Of a stretch of DNA of 64,000 nucleotides, positions 25,456-34,240 are shown piece by piece (the first letter of the stretch is position 1; each line of letters opens with the position of its first letter). The position numbers and the translations under genes were made by a program. Source of the DNA: Streptomyces sp. V3I7 (GTDB taxonomy: Bacteria; Actinomycetota; Actinomycetes; Streptomycetales; Streptomycetaceae); the NCBI RefSeq assembly GCF_030817495.1, contig NZ_JAUSZK010000001.1:806001-870000 (forward strand), given 5' to 3'. The notes under the pieces were generated by a model. That model searched no databases and had not been told where the DNA came from. It was given only the letters and a program-made list of their open reading frames with translations.

Positions 25456-25875
25456 ATGAGCGATCTTCACATCCGCCAAGCCACCCTGTCCGACGTCGAC
25501 GCCGTGCTGGAGTTCTGGCGCACCGCCGCCGAGGGGACCAGTATCAGTGACGACCACGACGGGGTGGCCCGGCTCATCACGACCGACCCGCGGGCGCTGC
25601 TCCTCGCGGAGCGCGACGGGCTGCTCGCGGGCACCGTCATCGCGGGCTTCGACGGGTGGCGGTGCTGCGCCTACCGGCTCGCCGTGCACCCGGAGCTGCG
25701 CCGCCAGGGCATCGCCACCGCCCTGATGGAGGCCGCCGAAGAGCGGTTCGCCGCGCTCGGCGGCCGGCGTGTGGACGCCATGGTGCTGGAGGCCAACGAA
25801 CGGGCCCAGCACGCCTGGTCGGCGGCGGGCTACCGGCGCGAGAACCACTGGCGGCGCTGGGTCAAGCCGCTCTGA
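25456..25875 (+). CDS. GNAT-family N-acetyltransferase
   Basis: Compact acetyltransferase of 139 aa. The CoA-binding motif is LAVHPELRRQGIATALMEAAE (about 75-95; key RRQGIA) and the C-terminal strand is WSAAGYRREN. ATG 25456 fits the fold start (MSDLHIRQATLSDVDAVL). The 3' end overlaps the convergent MFS gene by 46 bp. The target is unknown. Confidence 0.86.
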   Translation: MSDLHIRQATLSDVDAVLEFWRTAAEGTSISDDHDGVARLITTDPRALLLAERDGLLAGTVIAGFDGWRCCAYRLAVHPELRRQGIATALMEAAEERFAALGGRRVDAMVLEANERAQHAWSAAGYRRENHWRRWVKPL

Positions 25876-27116
25876 ACAGGGGGCGGGGAGCCGGACGCCC
25901 AGAGGGTCGCCGCGGCGAGGAGGGCGACGACCGCCGATCCGGTAAGTACGGGCACGGTGCCGAACCACGCGGCCAGCGCCCCGCCCGCCAGCGCCCCCAC
26001 CGGAACCGTCGCGAGCAGGACCGCCTGGACGAGACCGGCGACGCGTCCCCGCATGCCCTCCGGAGTGACCAGTTGCTGTGCGGTGGTCATCGAGATCATC
26101 CACACGGTGCCGGTGATCCCGTAGCAGACCTGGTACGCGAGCAGCACGGGAAAGGCGAGGCCCAGTGAGGCGGCCGGGATCAGGAAGACGGCCGCGCCCG
26201 CCCCGACCCCGAAGAGCTGCGTGGCCCGCCACAGCCCGGCGGCCTTGCCGAACCGCCCGGCGACCATCGCGCCCACGAGCGTGGCCGCGCTGTAGGCGGC
26301 GTAGGTCGCTCCCAACTGCCAGGCGGGCAGGGCGAGATCACGGCTCGCGTAGAGGACGTACAGCGCCGCCGCCGCGCCGCTGCCGAGGTTGAGTCCGGCG
26401 CCCGCCAGGACCATGCGGCGCAGCCGGTGCTCGGCGCGCACCACCTCAAGTCCCTTGCCCAGCTCAGCAGTCAGGGACTTCACGCCTGCGGACTTCCCAG
26501 CGCCCACCGGGTGGTTCAGTGCGGCGGGCAGGGCGAGCAGGAACAGGGCCTCGACCGCGTAGGCCGCGCTGCCCGCGACGAGCGCGGTGTCGGCTCCGAG
26601 GAGACCGACCAGGACGCCACCGGGTGCCGGGCCGCCGATCTGCCCGCTCGTACGGGCCGCTGTCAGGGCGGAGTTGGCGCCCAGCAGCCGCTCCGAGGCG
26701 ACGACACGGGGCAGGGCCGCCTGGAGGGCGATCGAGAGCGTGAAGGTCAGGGTGCCGGAGACGACGGCCACCGCGTACAGGTGCGGCAGGGTGATGTGTC
26801 CGACAGCGCCGGCGAGCGGGACCGAGGCGACGATCAGGGTCTGGAGGGCGGTGACCGTCACGAGCAGGCGGCGCAGCCGGACCCGGTCGACGAGCGCCCC
26901 GGCCAGTGGGCTCAGGACGGCGCCAGGCAGATAGGTCAGCGCCAGCAGCGTGGCCGCCCCGAACGGGCCGGTGCCGAGGCCGGTCACGGCGAGCAGCGTC
27001 AGCGCGAGCGCCGTGATCTGCCGCCCGACGGAGCTGGCGACCTGCTCGGCGCACAGCAGCACGAACGGGCGGTGCCGGTGCAGGAGGACGCGCGTCTCGG
27101 TCGTCGTCGTGCCCAC
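25830..27116 (-). CDS. Major facilitator superfamily exporter
   Basis: A 12-TM MFS transporter of 428 aa of the MFS_3/enterobactin-exporter-like group. PLAGALVDRVRLRRLLV (about 71) is the loop 2-3 signature; the second half is TM-rich and ends with a short basic tail. It begins only 4 bp after the stop of the deleted radical-SAM gene, so the two form one transcript. In RiPP loci such transporters export the product. The 46-bp overlap with the GNAT gene is tail to tail. Confidence 0.88.
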   Translation of the reverse strand: MGTTTTETRVLLHRHRPFVLLCAEQVASSVGRQITALALTLLAVTGLGTGPFGAATLLALTYLPGAVLSPLAGALVDRVRLRRLLVTVTALQTLIVASVPLAGAVGHITLPHLYAVAVVSGTLTFTLSIALQAALPRVVASERLLGANSALTAARTSGQIGGPAPGGVLVGLLGADTALVAGSAAYAVEALFLLALPAALNHPVGAGKSAGVKSLTAELGKGLEVVRAEHRLRRMVLAGAGLNLGSGAAAALYVLYASRDLALPAWQLGATYAAYSAATLVGAMVAGRFGKAAGLWRATQLFGVGAGAAVFLIPAASLGLAFPVLLAYQVCYGITGTVWMISMTTAQQLVTPEGMRGRVAGLVQAVLLATVPVGALAGGALAAWFGTVPVLTGSAVVALLAAATLWASGSPPPVQSGLTQRRQWFSRR

Positions 27117-27120
27117 CCGG

Positions 27121-28398
27121 TCAGATCCCCGTGCAGGGCACGGGCCAGCGGCGCAGCCGCGTCGGCAACGCCACCACCCACCCGTCGGCGACCAGCGCCA
27201 GCCGCTCGGCGGCGAGCAGATCGACGGCTTCCCGCTGCACGGCGTCCAGTTCGCTCATCGCCGTCACGTCCTGCACTCGGCCGAAGGTGGCGACCAGGTC
27301 CGGGTCGTCGAGCGTGAGCCGCGCCGAGGTGGGCCGTTCCCTGCGGTCCATGACCGTGACGAAGTCCGGCCCGCGGCGGTGGTGGAGCATGCCGGTCGGG
27401 AAGGCGGCGTACGCGCTGCGCCACTCGGCCAACCCGCCCTGCTCGCCCGGTCGTTCAGCGGGCGGCGGAAGGTGGTGCAGCATCCGCGTGTCACATGTGT
27501 CTCCGTACGCCGCCTCCCAGCGCGTACGGAACCCGTGGCTCTGGCACTCCCGCAGGAAGGTGCAGTGGTGCTTCTCGCCCCACCAGCAGCCGCGCGCGCC
27601 CTCGACGACCAGCTTCGGGTAGACGTGGGCGAGGACCGGGGAGGCCTCCAGGGCGGCCTGCCACTGGTCGTAGTCGGGTGCGGGGATGTCGGCGGGCGCG
27701 ACGGTGCGCCGGGACTCGGTGTTCGCCCGCGAGGCCGTTCCGTCCCACCAGCACAGTCCGGGGACGTCGGCGGGCGGCGTACCGGCGTCCAGGTGGCGCA
27801 GGAGTGCCGGGAAGGCGTACTCGCCCTCGCCGCGTACGACGTGGTCGACGAAGGGGTGGTTGTGGTGCAGGGCGTGGCCCATCGGGCCGTCGCAGTTGCT
27901 GCCGCCGAAGACGATCGTGAGGCCGGGGCGGCGGCGCTTGAGCTCCTGGGCGAGCGCGAGCGAGGGGACGTTCTGCATGAACGTGGTGGTGAACCCGACG
28001 ACGTCGGGCTCCTGGGCGAGCACTTCGGTCGCGCACGCGAGGATGAAGTCGGCCGCATGGGCCCGCATGGCGGAGGCGGTGTCGATGCACAGGTCCCGTG
28101 CGGCGGCGTACTCCTTCAGGCGGGCGACGCCCCAGTCCGCGTCGTCGTACAGGGCTCCCGAGAAGACCCAGTCGCCGAGGCCGTCGAAGATCGAGTCGCT
28201 GCCGATCGCCTCGTAGTCGGCGGGGCGCAGCCGCCCGGCGGAGTGTTCGAGCAGGAACTCCGCCCAGCGCAGCGAGCCGTGGAACTCCCGTACCTCGTCG
28301 TCCGGGCGGACCTGTCGCAGCAGCCGGTGCAGCAGGCCCACCTGGAGCGACGGCAGATCGATCGGGTGCCAGGGCATGGTCACCAGCTGAACGCGCAT
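27121..28398 (-). CDS. Cobalamin-binding radical-SAM RiPP C-methyltransferase, internally deleted
   Basis: A 425-aa product that starts like RiPP-maturation B12-radical-SAM methyltransferases, which are usually about 600-680 aa. The N-terminal B12-binding region is intact (PDVVGFTTTFMQN, about 125; VFGGSNCDGPMG, about 160; VRGEGEYAFP, about 185). The family motif GARGCWWGEKHHCTF is present at about 263-277, but the expected next Cys (CTFCGLNG in relatives) is Leu. The bulk of the radical-SAM barrel is missing; sequence then matches the family's C-terminal wing (LHHRRGPDFVTVMDRR, about 334; LTLDDPDLVA). It lacks the third iron-sulfur ligand and is probably inactive as a methylase. ATG 28398 has GGGGAGAA upstream. 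Confidence 0.8.
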   Translation of the reverse strand: MRVQLVTMPWHPIDLPSLQVGLLHRLLRQVRPDDEVREFHGSLRWAEFLLEHSAGRLRPADYEAIGSDSIFDGLGDWVFSGALYDDADWGVARLKEYAAARDLCIDTASAMRAHAADFILACATEVLAQEPDVVGFTTTFMQNVPSLALAQELKRRRPGLTIVFGGSNCDGPMGHALHHNHPFVDHVVRGEGEYAFPALLRHLDAGTPPADVPGLCWWDGTASRANTESRRTVAPADIPAPDYDQWQAALEASPVLAHVYPKLVVEGARGCWWGEKHHCTFLRECQSHGFRTRWEAAYGDTCDTRMLHHLPPPAERPGEQGGLAEWRSAYAAFPTGMLHHRRGPDFVTVMDRRERPTSARLTLDDPDLVATFGRVQDVTAMSELDAVQREAVDLLAAERLALVADGWVVALPTRLRRWPVPCTGI

Positions 28399-28458
28399 AC
28401 CGTTCTCCCCGTCCCCGTGATCGTCCGCCGCGCTCCTGCCCTTCCTCCTCCTGGCGGG

Positions 28459-28545
28459 TCAGCGGCTCGGCGGCCGCTTCTCCATCACGGCGGGGCGGCG
28501 GTTGGTGCGCTCTTCCTCGCGGATCACTACCTTTTTGATCTCCAC
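28459..28545 (-). CDS. Candidate 28-codon peptide upstream of the radical-SAM gene
   Basis: GTG 28545 sits 3 bp after a strong AAGGGAGGG ribosome site and opens a 28-codon frame ending 60 bp before the radical-SAM gene, same strand. The product is charged: VEIKKVVIREEE at the start, then Arg/Pro-rich to a terminal PPSR. No Cys, Ser/Thr cluster or Gly-Gly leader boundary is evident. It could be a RiPP precursor, a small leader peptide or noise. No start codon extends it upstream in frame. The remaining 210 bp to the CNNM gene hold only its promoter region. Confidence 0.35.
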   Translation of the reverse strand: MEIKKVVIREEERTNRRPAVMEKRPPSR

Positions 28546-28754
28546 GGACCCTCCCTTGCCGGACCGGCTCGCCGGACTGTCTCGAACGTGCGCATCGCAA
28601 GAGGTAGTTCACCCTAGGGATCTGTCATGCACCTCACAAGAGGGCGCCGTCCACCGCCGGACACCCACCGACCACTTTGCCCCCTCTTTACTATTCGGGT
28701 GCGGTGCCGCGCGATCCCGCCTACGCTGTCCGATCATGAGACGGAGGTGACCCG

Positions 28755-30110
28755 ATGACCGATGTGCTCCTCCTGCTCGTGGCGATCCTGCTGTCGCTCG
28801 CCTGCGGCACGTTCGTCGCCGCCGAGTTCTCGCTGACCACGGTCGAGCGCGGCGAACTGGAGCGGGCCGCCGCGCGCGGCGAGCGCGGTGCCGCGGGCGC
28901 CCTCAAGGCCGCACGGAACCTGACCTTCCAGCTCTCCGGTGCGCAGCTCGGCATCACGGTCACCAATCTGGTGGTCGGCATGCTCGCCGAGGGGTCGATC
29001 GCCAAGCTGCTCGCGGGCCCGCTCAAGTCGGTCGGGATCTCCTCGTCGACGGCGCACTCCGTCGCCCTGGTCCTGGGCACGGCCCTGTCCACGGTGTTCC
29101 TGATGGTCGTCGGCGAGCTGGTGCCCAAGAACTGGGCGATCTCCTCGCCGCTGACCATGGCCAAGCGGGTCGGCAACATCCAGCGCTGGTTCAGTGCGGC
29201 CTTCCGGCCGTTCATCACCCACCTCAACAACACGGCCAACCGTGTGGTGCGCCGCCTGGGTGTGGAGCCCGCCGAGGAGCTGGCGTCCGCGCGCGGGCCG
29301 CAGGAGCTGGCGGCGCTGGCCCGGCACTCCGCCCGGGAGGGCGCGCTGGAGGCCGACACCGCCGAGATGTTCGTCCGGACGCTGAACCTCGCCGACCTCA
29401 CCGCGGAGAACGTGATGACCCCGCGCGTGCAGGTCGTCGCCCTGGACGTCCAGGCGACCTGCCAGGACGTGGCCAACGCGACCCGGGCGACCGGCCTGTC
29501 CCGGTTCCCCGTCTACAGCGGCGGCCTCGACACGGTCGTCGGGGTCGCCCACGTCAAGGACGTGCTGGCGGTGCCCGCCGCGCAGCGGACCCGATACTCC
29601 GTCGCCCAGGTGATGCGCGAGCCACTGCTGGTTCCCGAGTCCCTGACCGTCGACCGGCTCCTGGACCGCCTCTCCGGCCGGCGCACCATGGCCGTCGTCA
29701 TCGACGAGTACGGCGGCACGGCGGGCGTCGCGACGCTGGAGGACATCGTCGAGGAGGTCGTCGGCGAGGTGCGCGACGAACACGACCCGCACGAGACGCC
29801 CGACATCGCTTCCGCCGGGACGGACGCGGACGGCCGGACGATGTACTCGGCGGACGGCGCGGCCCGCATGGACGAGCTCGCGCGCGTGGGCCTGCGGGCG
29901 CCCGAGGGGCCATACGAGACCCTGGCCGGCTTGGTCGCGACCGAACTCGGCCGCATACCCGAGGTCGGGGACCGGATGGACGTCGCCGGATGGCGGCTCG
30001 ACGTGGTGGACGCGTCGGGGCACCGGGCGGCCCGTGTGCTGCTGCACGCGCCGCTCGACGGCCCGGGCGCCGGGCACGACACGGTGCGTGAGGGAGGAAG
30101 TGGCCGGTGA
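28755..30110 (+). CDS. CNNM/CorC-type transporter with CBS pair (hemolysin-family)
   Basis: Membrane protein of 451 aa: a DUF21/CNNM domain (TMs at about 4-24, 58-78, 95-115, with GELVPKNWA at about 116), two CBS domains (about 215-335, including VMTPRVQV and MAVVIDEYGGTAGVATLEDI) and a C-terminal CorC_HlyC domain (about 355-440). Relatives move or sense magnesium or cobalt. ATG 28755 has a near-perfect GGAGGTGA. It overlaps the next paralogous gene by 4 bp. Confidence 0.92.
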   Translation: MTDVLLLLVAILLSLACGTFVAAEFSLTTVERGELERAAARGERGAAGALKAARNLTFQLSGAQLGITVTNLVVGMLAEGSIAKLLAGPLKSVGISSSTAHSVALVLGTALSTVFLMVVGELVPKNWAISSPLTMAKRVGNIQRWFSAAFRPFITHLNNTANRVVRRLGVEPAEELASARGPQELAALARHSAREGALEADTAEMFVRTLNLADLTAENVMTPRVQVVALDVQATCQDVANATRATGLSRFPVYSGGLDTVVGVAHVKDVLAVPAAQRTRYSVAQVMREPLLVPESLTVDRLLDRLSGRRTMAVVIDEYGGTAGVATLEDIVEEVVGEVRDEHDPHETPDIASAGTDADGRTMYSADGAARMDELARVGLRAPEGPYETLAGLVATELGRIPEVGDRMDVAGWRLDVVDASGHRAARVLLHAPLDGPGAGHDTVREGGSGR

Positions 30111-31120
30111 CCGCCGTCCAACTGCTGATCGGTCTGGCGACACTGTTCGCCAACGCGTTCTTCGTCGGCGGCGAGTTCGCCATGATCTCCGTGCGCCGCA
30201 GCCAGATCGAGTCGCTCGCGGAGGAGGGCGACCGACGCGCGACCAGCGTGCTGTGGGGCCTGCGGCACGTGTCCGCGCTGCTGGCGGCCGCCCAGCTCGG
30301 CATCACGCTGTGCACGCTGGTCCTGGGCATCGTCGCGGAACCGGCGATCGCGCACCTGCTGGAACCGGCGTTCGACGCGGTGGGCGTGCCCCTGAGCGTG
30401 GGCCATGTCGTGTCCTTCGTGATCGCGCTGACCCTGGCGACGTATCTGCACATGCTCTTCGGCGAGATGGTGCCGAAGAACCTCGTGCTCGCCGATCCCG
30501 CGCGCAGCGCGCTGATGCTCGGCCCGTCCCTGGTCGCGCTGTCCAAGGCGCTGCGTCCGGTGATCTTCACGATCAACGAGTTCGCGAGCGGCGTGCTCAA
30601 GCTGCTGCGGGTGGAACCGAAGAACGAGGTCACGGCGACGTTCTCGGACGCCGAACTGGCGCAGATCGTGCGCGACGCGGGCGACGCCGGCCTGATCGAC
30701 GACCGCGCGCGGGAGCGCCTGCACGACGCCCTGGAGCTGGGCCGCCGCCCGGTGCGGGACGTGGTGGTACCGCTGAACCGCGTGGTCTACGCCCGCGAGG
30801 GCATCACCCCCGAGCAGCTGGAGCGGCTCGCCGCGGAGTCGGGCTTCTCCCGCTTCCCCGTGGTCGACGAGGGCCGGCACATCGTCGGCTACCTGCACAT
30901 CAAGGACGCGCTGGACGCCTCCCCCCGCAACGTCCCCTTCCGACGCGACGACATCCGCCCCATCCCGCGCGTACGGGAGACCACCCCCCTCGACGACGTC
31001 CTCACCGCGATGCGCGGCAACCGTACCCACCTCGCGGCGGTCCTGGGCGCCGACGGCAGACTGGCGGGCCTGGTGACCATGGAGGACGTACTGCGGGAGC
31101 TGTTCGGGCAGCATGCGTGA
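30107..31120 (+). CDS. CNNM/CBS transporter, second of pair
   Basis: Membrane protein of 337 aa paralogous to its upstream neighbour, with the CNNM domain (FFVGGEFAMISVRR near 15; LFGEMVPKNLVLADP near 122) and a CBS pair (about 210-330; FSRFPVVDEG and LVTMEDVLRELFG). It lacks the CorC_HlyC tail, so the pair may form a hetero-oligomer with one capped partner. GTG 30107 overlaps the first gene's stop by GTGA. Confidence 0.92.
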   Translation: MTAVQLLIGLATLFANAFFVGGEFAMISVRRSQIESLAEEGDRRATSVLWGLRHVSALLAAAQLGITLCTLVLGIVAEPAIAHLLEPAFDAVGVPLSVGHVVSFVIALTLATYLHMLFGEMVPKNLVLADPARSALMLGPSLVALSKALRPVIFTINEFASGVLKLLRVEPKNEVTATFSDAELAQIVRDAGDAGLIDDRARERLHDALELGRRPVRDVVVPLNRVVYAREGITPEQLERLAAESGFSRFPVVDEGRHIVGYLHIKDALDASPRNVPFRRDDIRPIPRVRETTPLDDVLTAMRGNRTHLAAVLGADGRLAGLVTMEDVLRELFGQHA

Positions 31121-31215
31121 GCGCTGCGCGTGCACAAGCGGGCACACCTGGACGCCGGTGACGCCGACCGACCGGTCCGCAGCAGATAGGAGCCTCGGGA
31201 TACCATCGCACCGCC

Positions 31216-32064
31216 ATGCATACGAACCCCACACCTCCCGCACACACCAGCCTCGTCGCGATCGGCGACTCGTTCACCGAGGGGATGTCGGACCTGCTGC
31301 CGGACGGCTCCTACCGGGGCTGGGCCGATCTCCTCGCCACGCGGATGGCCGCCCGCACGCCCGGGTTCCGGTACGCCAACCTCGCGGTGCGCGGCAAGCT
31401 GATCGCGCAGATCGTCGACGAGCAGGTCGAGGCGGCCGCGGCGATGAACGCCGACGTGATCACACTGGTCGGCGGGCTGAACGACACGCTGCGGCCCAAG
31501 TGCGACATGGGACGGGTGCGGGGTCTGCTGACGGAGGCGGTGGAGCGGCTCGCCCCGTCCTGCAAGCAGCTGGTGCTGATGCGCAGCCCGGGCCGTCAGG
31601 GCCCGGTGCTGGAGCGGTTCCGGCCGCGCATGGAGGAGCTGTTCGCCTGTGTCGACGAGCTCGCCAAGCGGCACGACGCGCTGGTGGTCGACCTGTACGG
31701 CGCGCCCTCGCTGGGCGACCCGCGACTGTGGGACGTGGACCGGCTGCACCTGACGCACGAGGGACACCGCCGGGTCGCCGAGGCGGTCTGGCAGTCGCTC
31801 GACTACGAGCCCGAGGACACACAGTGGCGTACGCCGATGCCGGCCACCCTGCCCCCGGGCTGGCTGACACGCCGGTCCGCGGACGCGCGGTTCGCCAAGG
31901 AGTACCTGCTCCCGTGGATAGGCCGCCGCCTGACCGGCCGCTCCTCCGGCGACGGCCGGACAGGCGCCCAATTCAGCGCCGAGCTGGGCAAAGCCTTCTG
32001 GGTCACTCCTGCGGACCACACGAACCCCGGTCCTGTGACGGACTGGCGACGGGTGGGGCTCTAG
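31216..32064 (+). CDS. SGNH/GDSL hydrolase with replaced C-terminus
   Basis: Esterase/lipase-like hydrolase of 282 aa as read. Block I is VAIGDSFTEGM (nucleophile Ser about 19), block III GGLNDT (about 87), and the Asp-x-x-His pair is in DVDRLHLTHEGH (about 173-184). Sequence is family-like up to SSGDGR near residue 248. The last 34 residues are unlike the family, whose proteins usually end about 15-25 residues later with a KRPELLPY-type tail. Exactly that tail is found in the + strand at 39983-40045. The gene was therefore cut by an 8-kb insertion; the catalytic core is intact and may still work. Confidence 0.85.
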   Translation: MHTNPTPPAHTSLVAIGDSFTEGMSDLLPDGSYRGWADLLATRMAARTPGFRYANLAVRGKLIAQIVDEQVEAAAAMNADVITLVGGLNDTLRPKCDMGRVRGLLTEAVERLAPSCKQLVLMRSPGRQGPVLERFRPRMEELFACVDELAKRHDALVVDLYGAPSLGDPRLWDVDRLHLTHEGHRRVAEAVWQSLDYEPEDTQWRTPMPATLPPGWLTRRSADARFAKEYLLPWIGRRLTGRSSGDGRTGAQFSAELGKAFWVTPADHTNPGPVTDWRRVGL

Positions 32065-32092
32065 GTGTATTGATCACAAGCGCTGTTGACAC

Positions 32093-32200
32093 GAACTTCG
32101 GCGGCCGGCCGCCGCGCGATCCATGCTCGAAGCCTGTTGCGGAGCCGGTCCGCAGGCACCGGAATCGTGGCCTTGATCCCGCGTCTGCGCAGGTCCTCGT
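32093..32200 (-). pseudogene. IS5-family transposase remnant
   Basis: Read on the minus strand, DLRRRGIKATIPVPADRLRN (32195-32136) continues after a frameshift as GSRGGRPPKF (32122-32093), the run that IS5-type transposases carry before their last catalytic Glu region. Neither end of an element nor a full frame is present. It lies immediately inside the left junction of the 8-kb insert. Confidence 0.6.
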
Positions 32201-32211
32201 CCCGGCCGGGG

Positions 32212-32350
32212 GCCCCCTCGACGAGGCCCGAGAAACTGCCGACCCGATCCGGCTGATGCGACGGTTCCGGATCACCTCGCACACCGCGATCCACTACGTC
32301 CGCACGGCCTACCCCGAGCGCTTCACCATCGATCCCACCCAGGCCTGGTG
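32212..32350 (+). pseudogene. Integrase-like C-terminal fragment
   Basis: The + frame contains ADPIRLMRRFRITSHTAIHYV and AYPERF, which resembles the terminal helix found after the tyrosine nucleophile region of some streptomycete plasmid integrases. Only about 45 residues are left, with no catalytic motifs. The remaining bases to 32459 show no gene. The identification is tentative. Confidence 0.35.
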
Positions 32351-32459
32351 CCGTGACCGCATAGGTTCGCCGGGTTGCCGGTTTGGACGGGGCCCGCTGC
32401 GCTCTCGCCGCGGTAAGGGCACGATCATCAGCCTGGCCGCGGCTGAAGCCGATCGGCTC

Positions 32460-33116
32460 CTATGACCGCGGTGTGCTGTCCCAGCGCCACGTGGTGAGAC
32501 GAGGGTGCCCCGGTAGTTCGGCGCGACCGGTGGCCCACAACAGGGTGAGCCAGGGATCCGCGCCCTGCGGGGCTTCCGGGAACAGCCGGGCGAGCACCCG
32601 CGAGCAGAGATCGGAGGGCGGGGTCCAGGCGAGCCCGAGCCCCTCCGCCAGATCGTGCGTGTGCACCAGGGTCTCTACGACCCCCATCGCCGCGAAGCCC
32701 TCGGGGTCCGAGACGCCGGAGGCGTGGTAGGCGCGGACGCGCTGCGGCGTCGTTCGCACCATGGCGACCAGAAGGGCACCGCTCGCCTCCAGCACCTGCA
32801 GCAGGCCGGCCGGACCCGCGTCGTGTTCCGCGAAAATGAAGTTCGGAGGTCCCTCCGGCCGCTTCTGGCGCAGGGCGAAGGGGACATGGGTGTCCAGCGG
32901 CGGGCTCTGCGGCCCCAGCTGGACGGCGTAGAACAAGAAGTCGCCGGCGAGGTGCTCGACGGTCTCCCAGCAGTCCCACTCCAGCGAACCGGCCTTACCG
33001 CCCCACCCCGCAGGGGGTGCGTCCCGAAGGATGCCCACGGCAAGCCGCACGGCAAGGTCGACGTCGTCCGCGGTGACGGGAGACAGGACTGATCCGGTTT
33101 CGACTGATCGAGACAT
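32460..33116 (-). CDS. DinB/maleylpyruvate isomerase-like (mycothiol-dependent fold) protein
   Basis: Helical-bundle protein of 218 aa of the MDMPI/DinB_2 type. The N-terminal helix region includes CWETVEHLAGDFLFYAVQLG (about 49-68; metal-site His in EHLAGD) and VETLVHTHDLAEGLGL (about 147) supplies the second His cluster (HTHD). Relatives use mycothiol or modify small molecules. It lies inside the 8-kb insert, downstream of the arabinofuranoside operon but 164 bp away from it. Function unknown. Confidence 0.72.
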   Translation of the reverse strand: MSRSVETGSVLSPVTADDVDLAVRLAVGILRDAPPAGWGGKAGSLEWDCWETVEHLAGDFLFYAVQLGPQSPPLDTHVPFALRQKRPEGPPNFIFAEHDAGPAGLLQVLEASGALLVAMVRTTPQRVRAYHASGVSDPEGFAAMGVVETLVHTHDLAEGLGLAWTPPSDLCSRVLARLFPEAPQGADPWLTLLWATGRAELPGHPRLTTWRWDSTPRS

Positions 33117-33280
33117 GACAGCACGGTATCCCGTTAGCTGACGGTCAGGTGCGCAGGTCGAAGCTCTCCGAGGTGCGACGCTTCAGGACCGTCAGCGTCC
33201 GATCATCCCGGCGCGGATTCTCCTCGGCTGCCGCGGACTGCGGCAGTTTCCGCGCGAGTTCCGCACTGTCCAGAGCCAGC

Positions 33281-34240
33281 TCAGCCCTTCAGACCCGCGC
33301 GGGACACCCCCTCGATCACCCAGCGCTGCGCCACGGCGTAGAGCAGCAGTACGGGGACGCCGGCGATGACCGCTCCGGCCATCAGCAGGTCGTAGCGCGT
33401 GTTGTTGGCGCTCTGGAAGTTGGCCAGGCCCGCGGGGAGCGTGAGGGAGTCCGGGCTGAGCAGGACGTACAGGGGCCAGAGGAAGTCGTTCCAGTTCGAC
33501 AGGAAGGCCAGCAATCCAAGCGTGGCCAGGGCCGGGCGGGAGAGCGGCAGTACGACGCGGACGAAGATCTGCCACCGGTTGCAGCCGTCGATCTCCGCCG
33601 CCTCCTCCAGCTCCCGGGGCAACGTGAGGAAGAACTGCCGCAGGAAGAAGACGCCGAAGGCGCTCGCCGCCGCCGGGACGATGACCGCGGGCAGACTGTC
33701 CACCCACGCGAGCTCGTTGACGATCAGGAAGTTGGGAATCAGCAGCGTCATGGGCGGGACGAAGAGCGTGGCCACGATGCACGTGAACACGGCGCTACGG
33801 CCGCGGAACTCCATCCGGGCCAGCGCGTACGCCGCCGGAGTGGCCGTCGCCAGCACCAGCGCGGTGTGGGCGCTTGCGGCCAGCACGCTGTTGAACAGCC
33901 ACCTCATCACCGGACTGTCGGTGTTGCCGAGCACCGTCCGGTACGCCTCGAACGTGGCAGGGCTCGGGATCCACGCCGGATCGGTCGACCCGGCAGCCTC
34001 CCGGGTCTTGAACGACGTCACCACCATGTACAGCAATGGGCTCAGATAGAACGCCGCGACGACGGCGAGGATCAGATGCAACAGGGACCGGCGCAGCCGC
34101 CGCTTCGCCACGGGCGCGGACACAGGCGTCCAGGCGTGCACCGGCATACGTGGTGTGCCGCGGCGAGTCCCTCGCTCCGGCACCGTGTTCATGGCCGCGC
34201 CCCCGCCCGCGTCCGCGTCGGCGGTCCTGCGCGCGTTCAT
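33281..34240 (-). CDS. Sugar ABC transporter permease (MalG-type)
   Basis: Inner-membrane permease of 319 aa with six TMs from about residue 48 and the ATPase-docking EAA loop EEAAEIDGCNRWQIFVRVVLP (about 215-235). The N-terminus (1-45) is a hydrophilic extension. ATG 34240 overlaps the upstream permease stop. Paired with the MalF-type permease and binding protein as an importer. No ATPase gene is in the locus, so a shared MsiK-type ATPase is likely, as is usual in streptomycetes. Confidence 0.92.
   Translation of the reverse strand: MNARRTADADAGGGAAMNTVPERGTRRGTPRMPVHAWTPVSAPVAKRRLRRSLLHLILAVVAAFYLSPLLYMVVTSFKTREAAGSTDPAWIPSPATFEAYRTVLGNTDSPVMRWLFNSVLAASAHTALVLATATPAAYALARMEFRGRSAVFTCIVATLFVPPMTLLIPNFLIVNELAWVDSLPAVIVPAAASAFGVFFLRQFFLTLPRELEEAAEIDGCNRWQIFVRVVLPLSRPALATLGLLAFLSNWNDFLWPLYVLLSPDSLTLPAGLANFQSANNTRYDLLMAGAVIAGVPVLLLYAVAQRWVIEGVSRAGLKG

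Noticed and set aside
27121..28545. Complete RiPP biosynthetic gene cluster
   Set aside because: The methyltransferase is internally deleted, the peptide has no recognisable core and no protease or second maturase is present; reported as a possible relic instead.
31113..32465. A 450-codon plus-strand frame from the CNNM gene end through the SGNH gene
   Set aside because: It is out of frame with the clearly supported SGNH hydrolase; only its last ~45 residues (integrase-like) merited mention.
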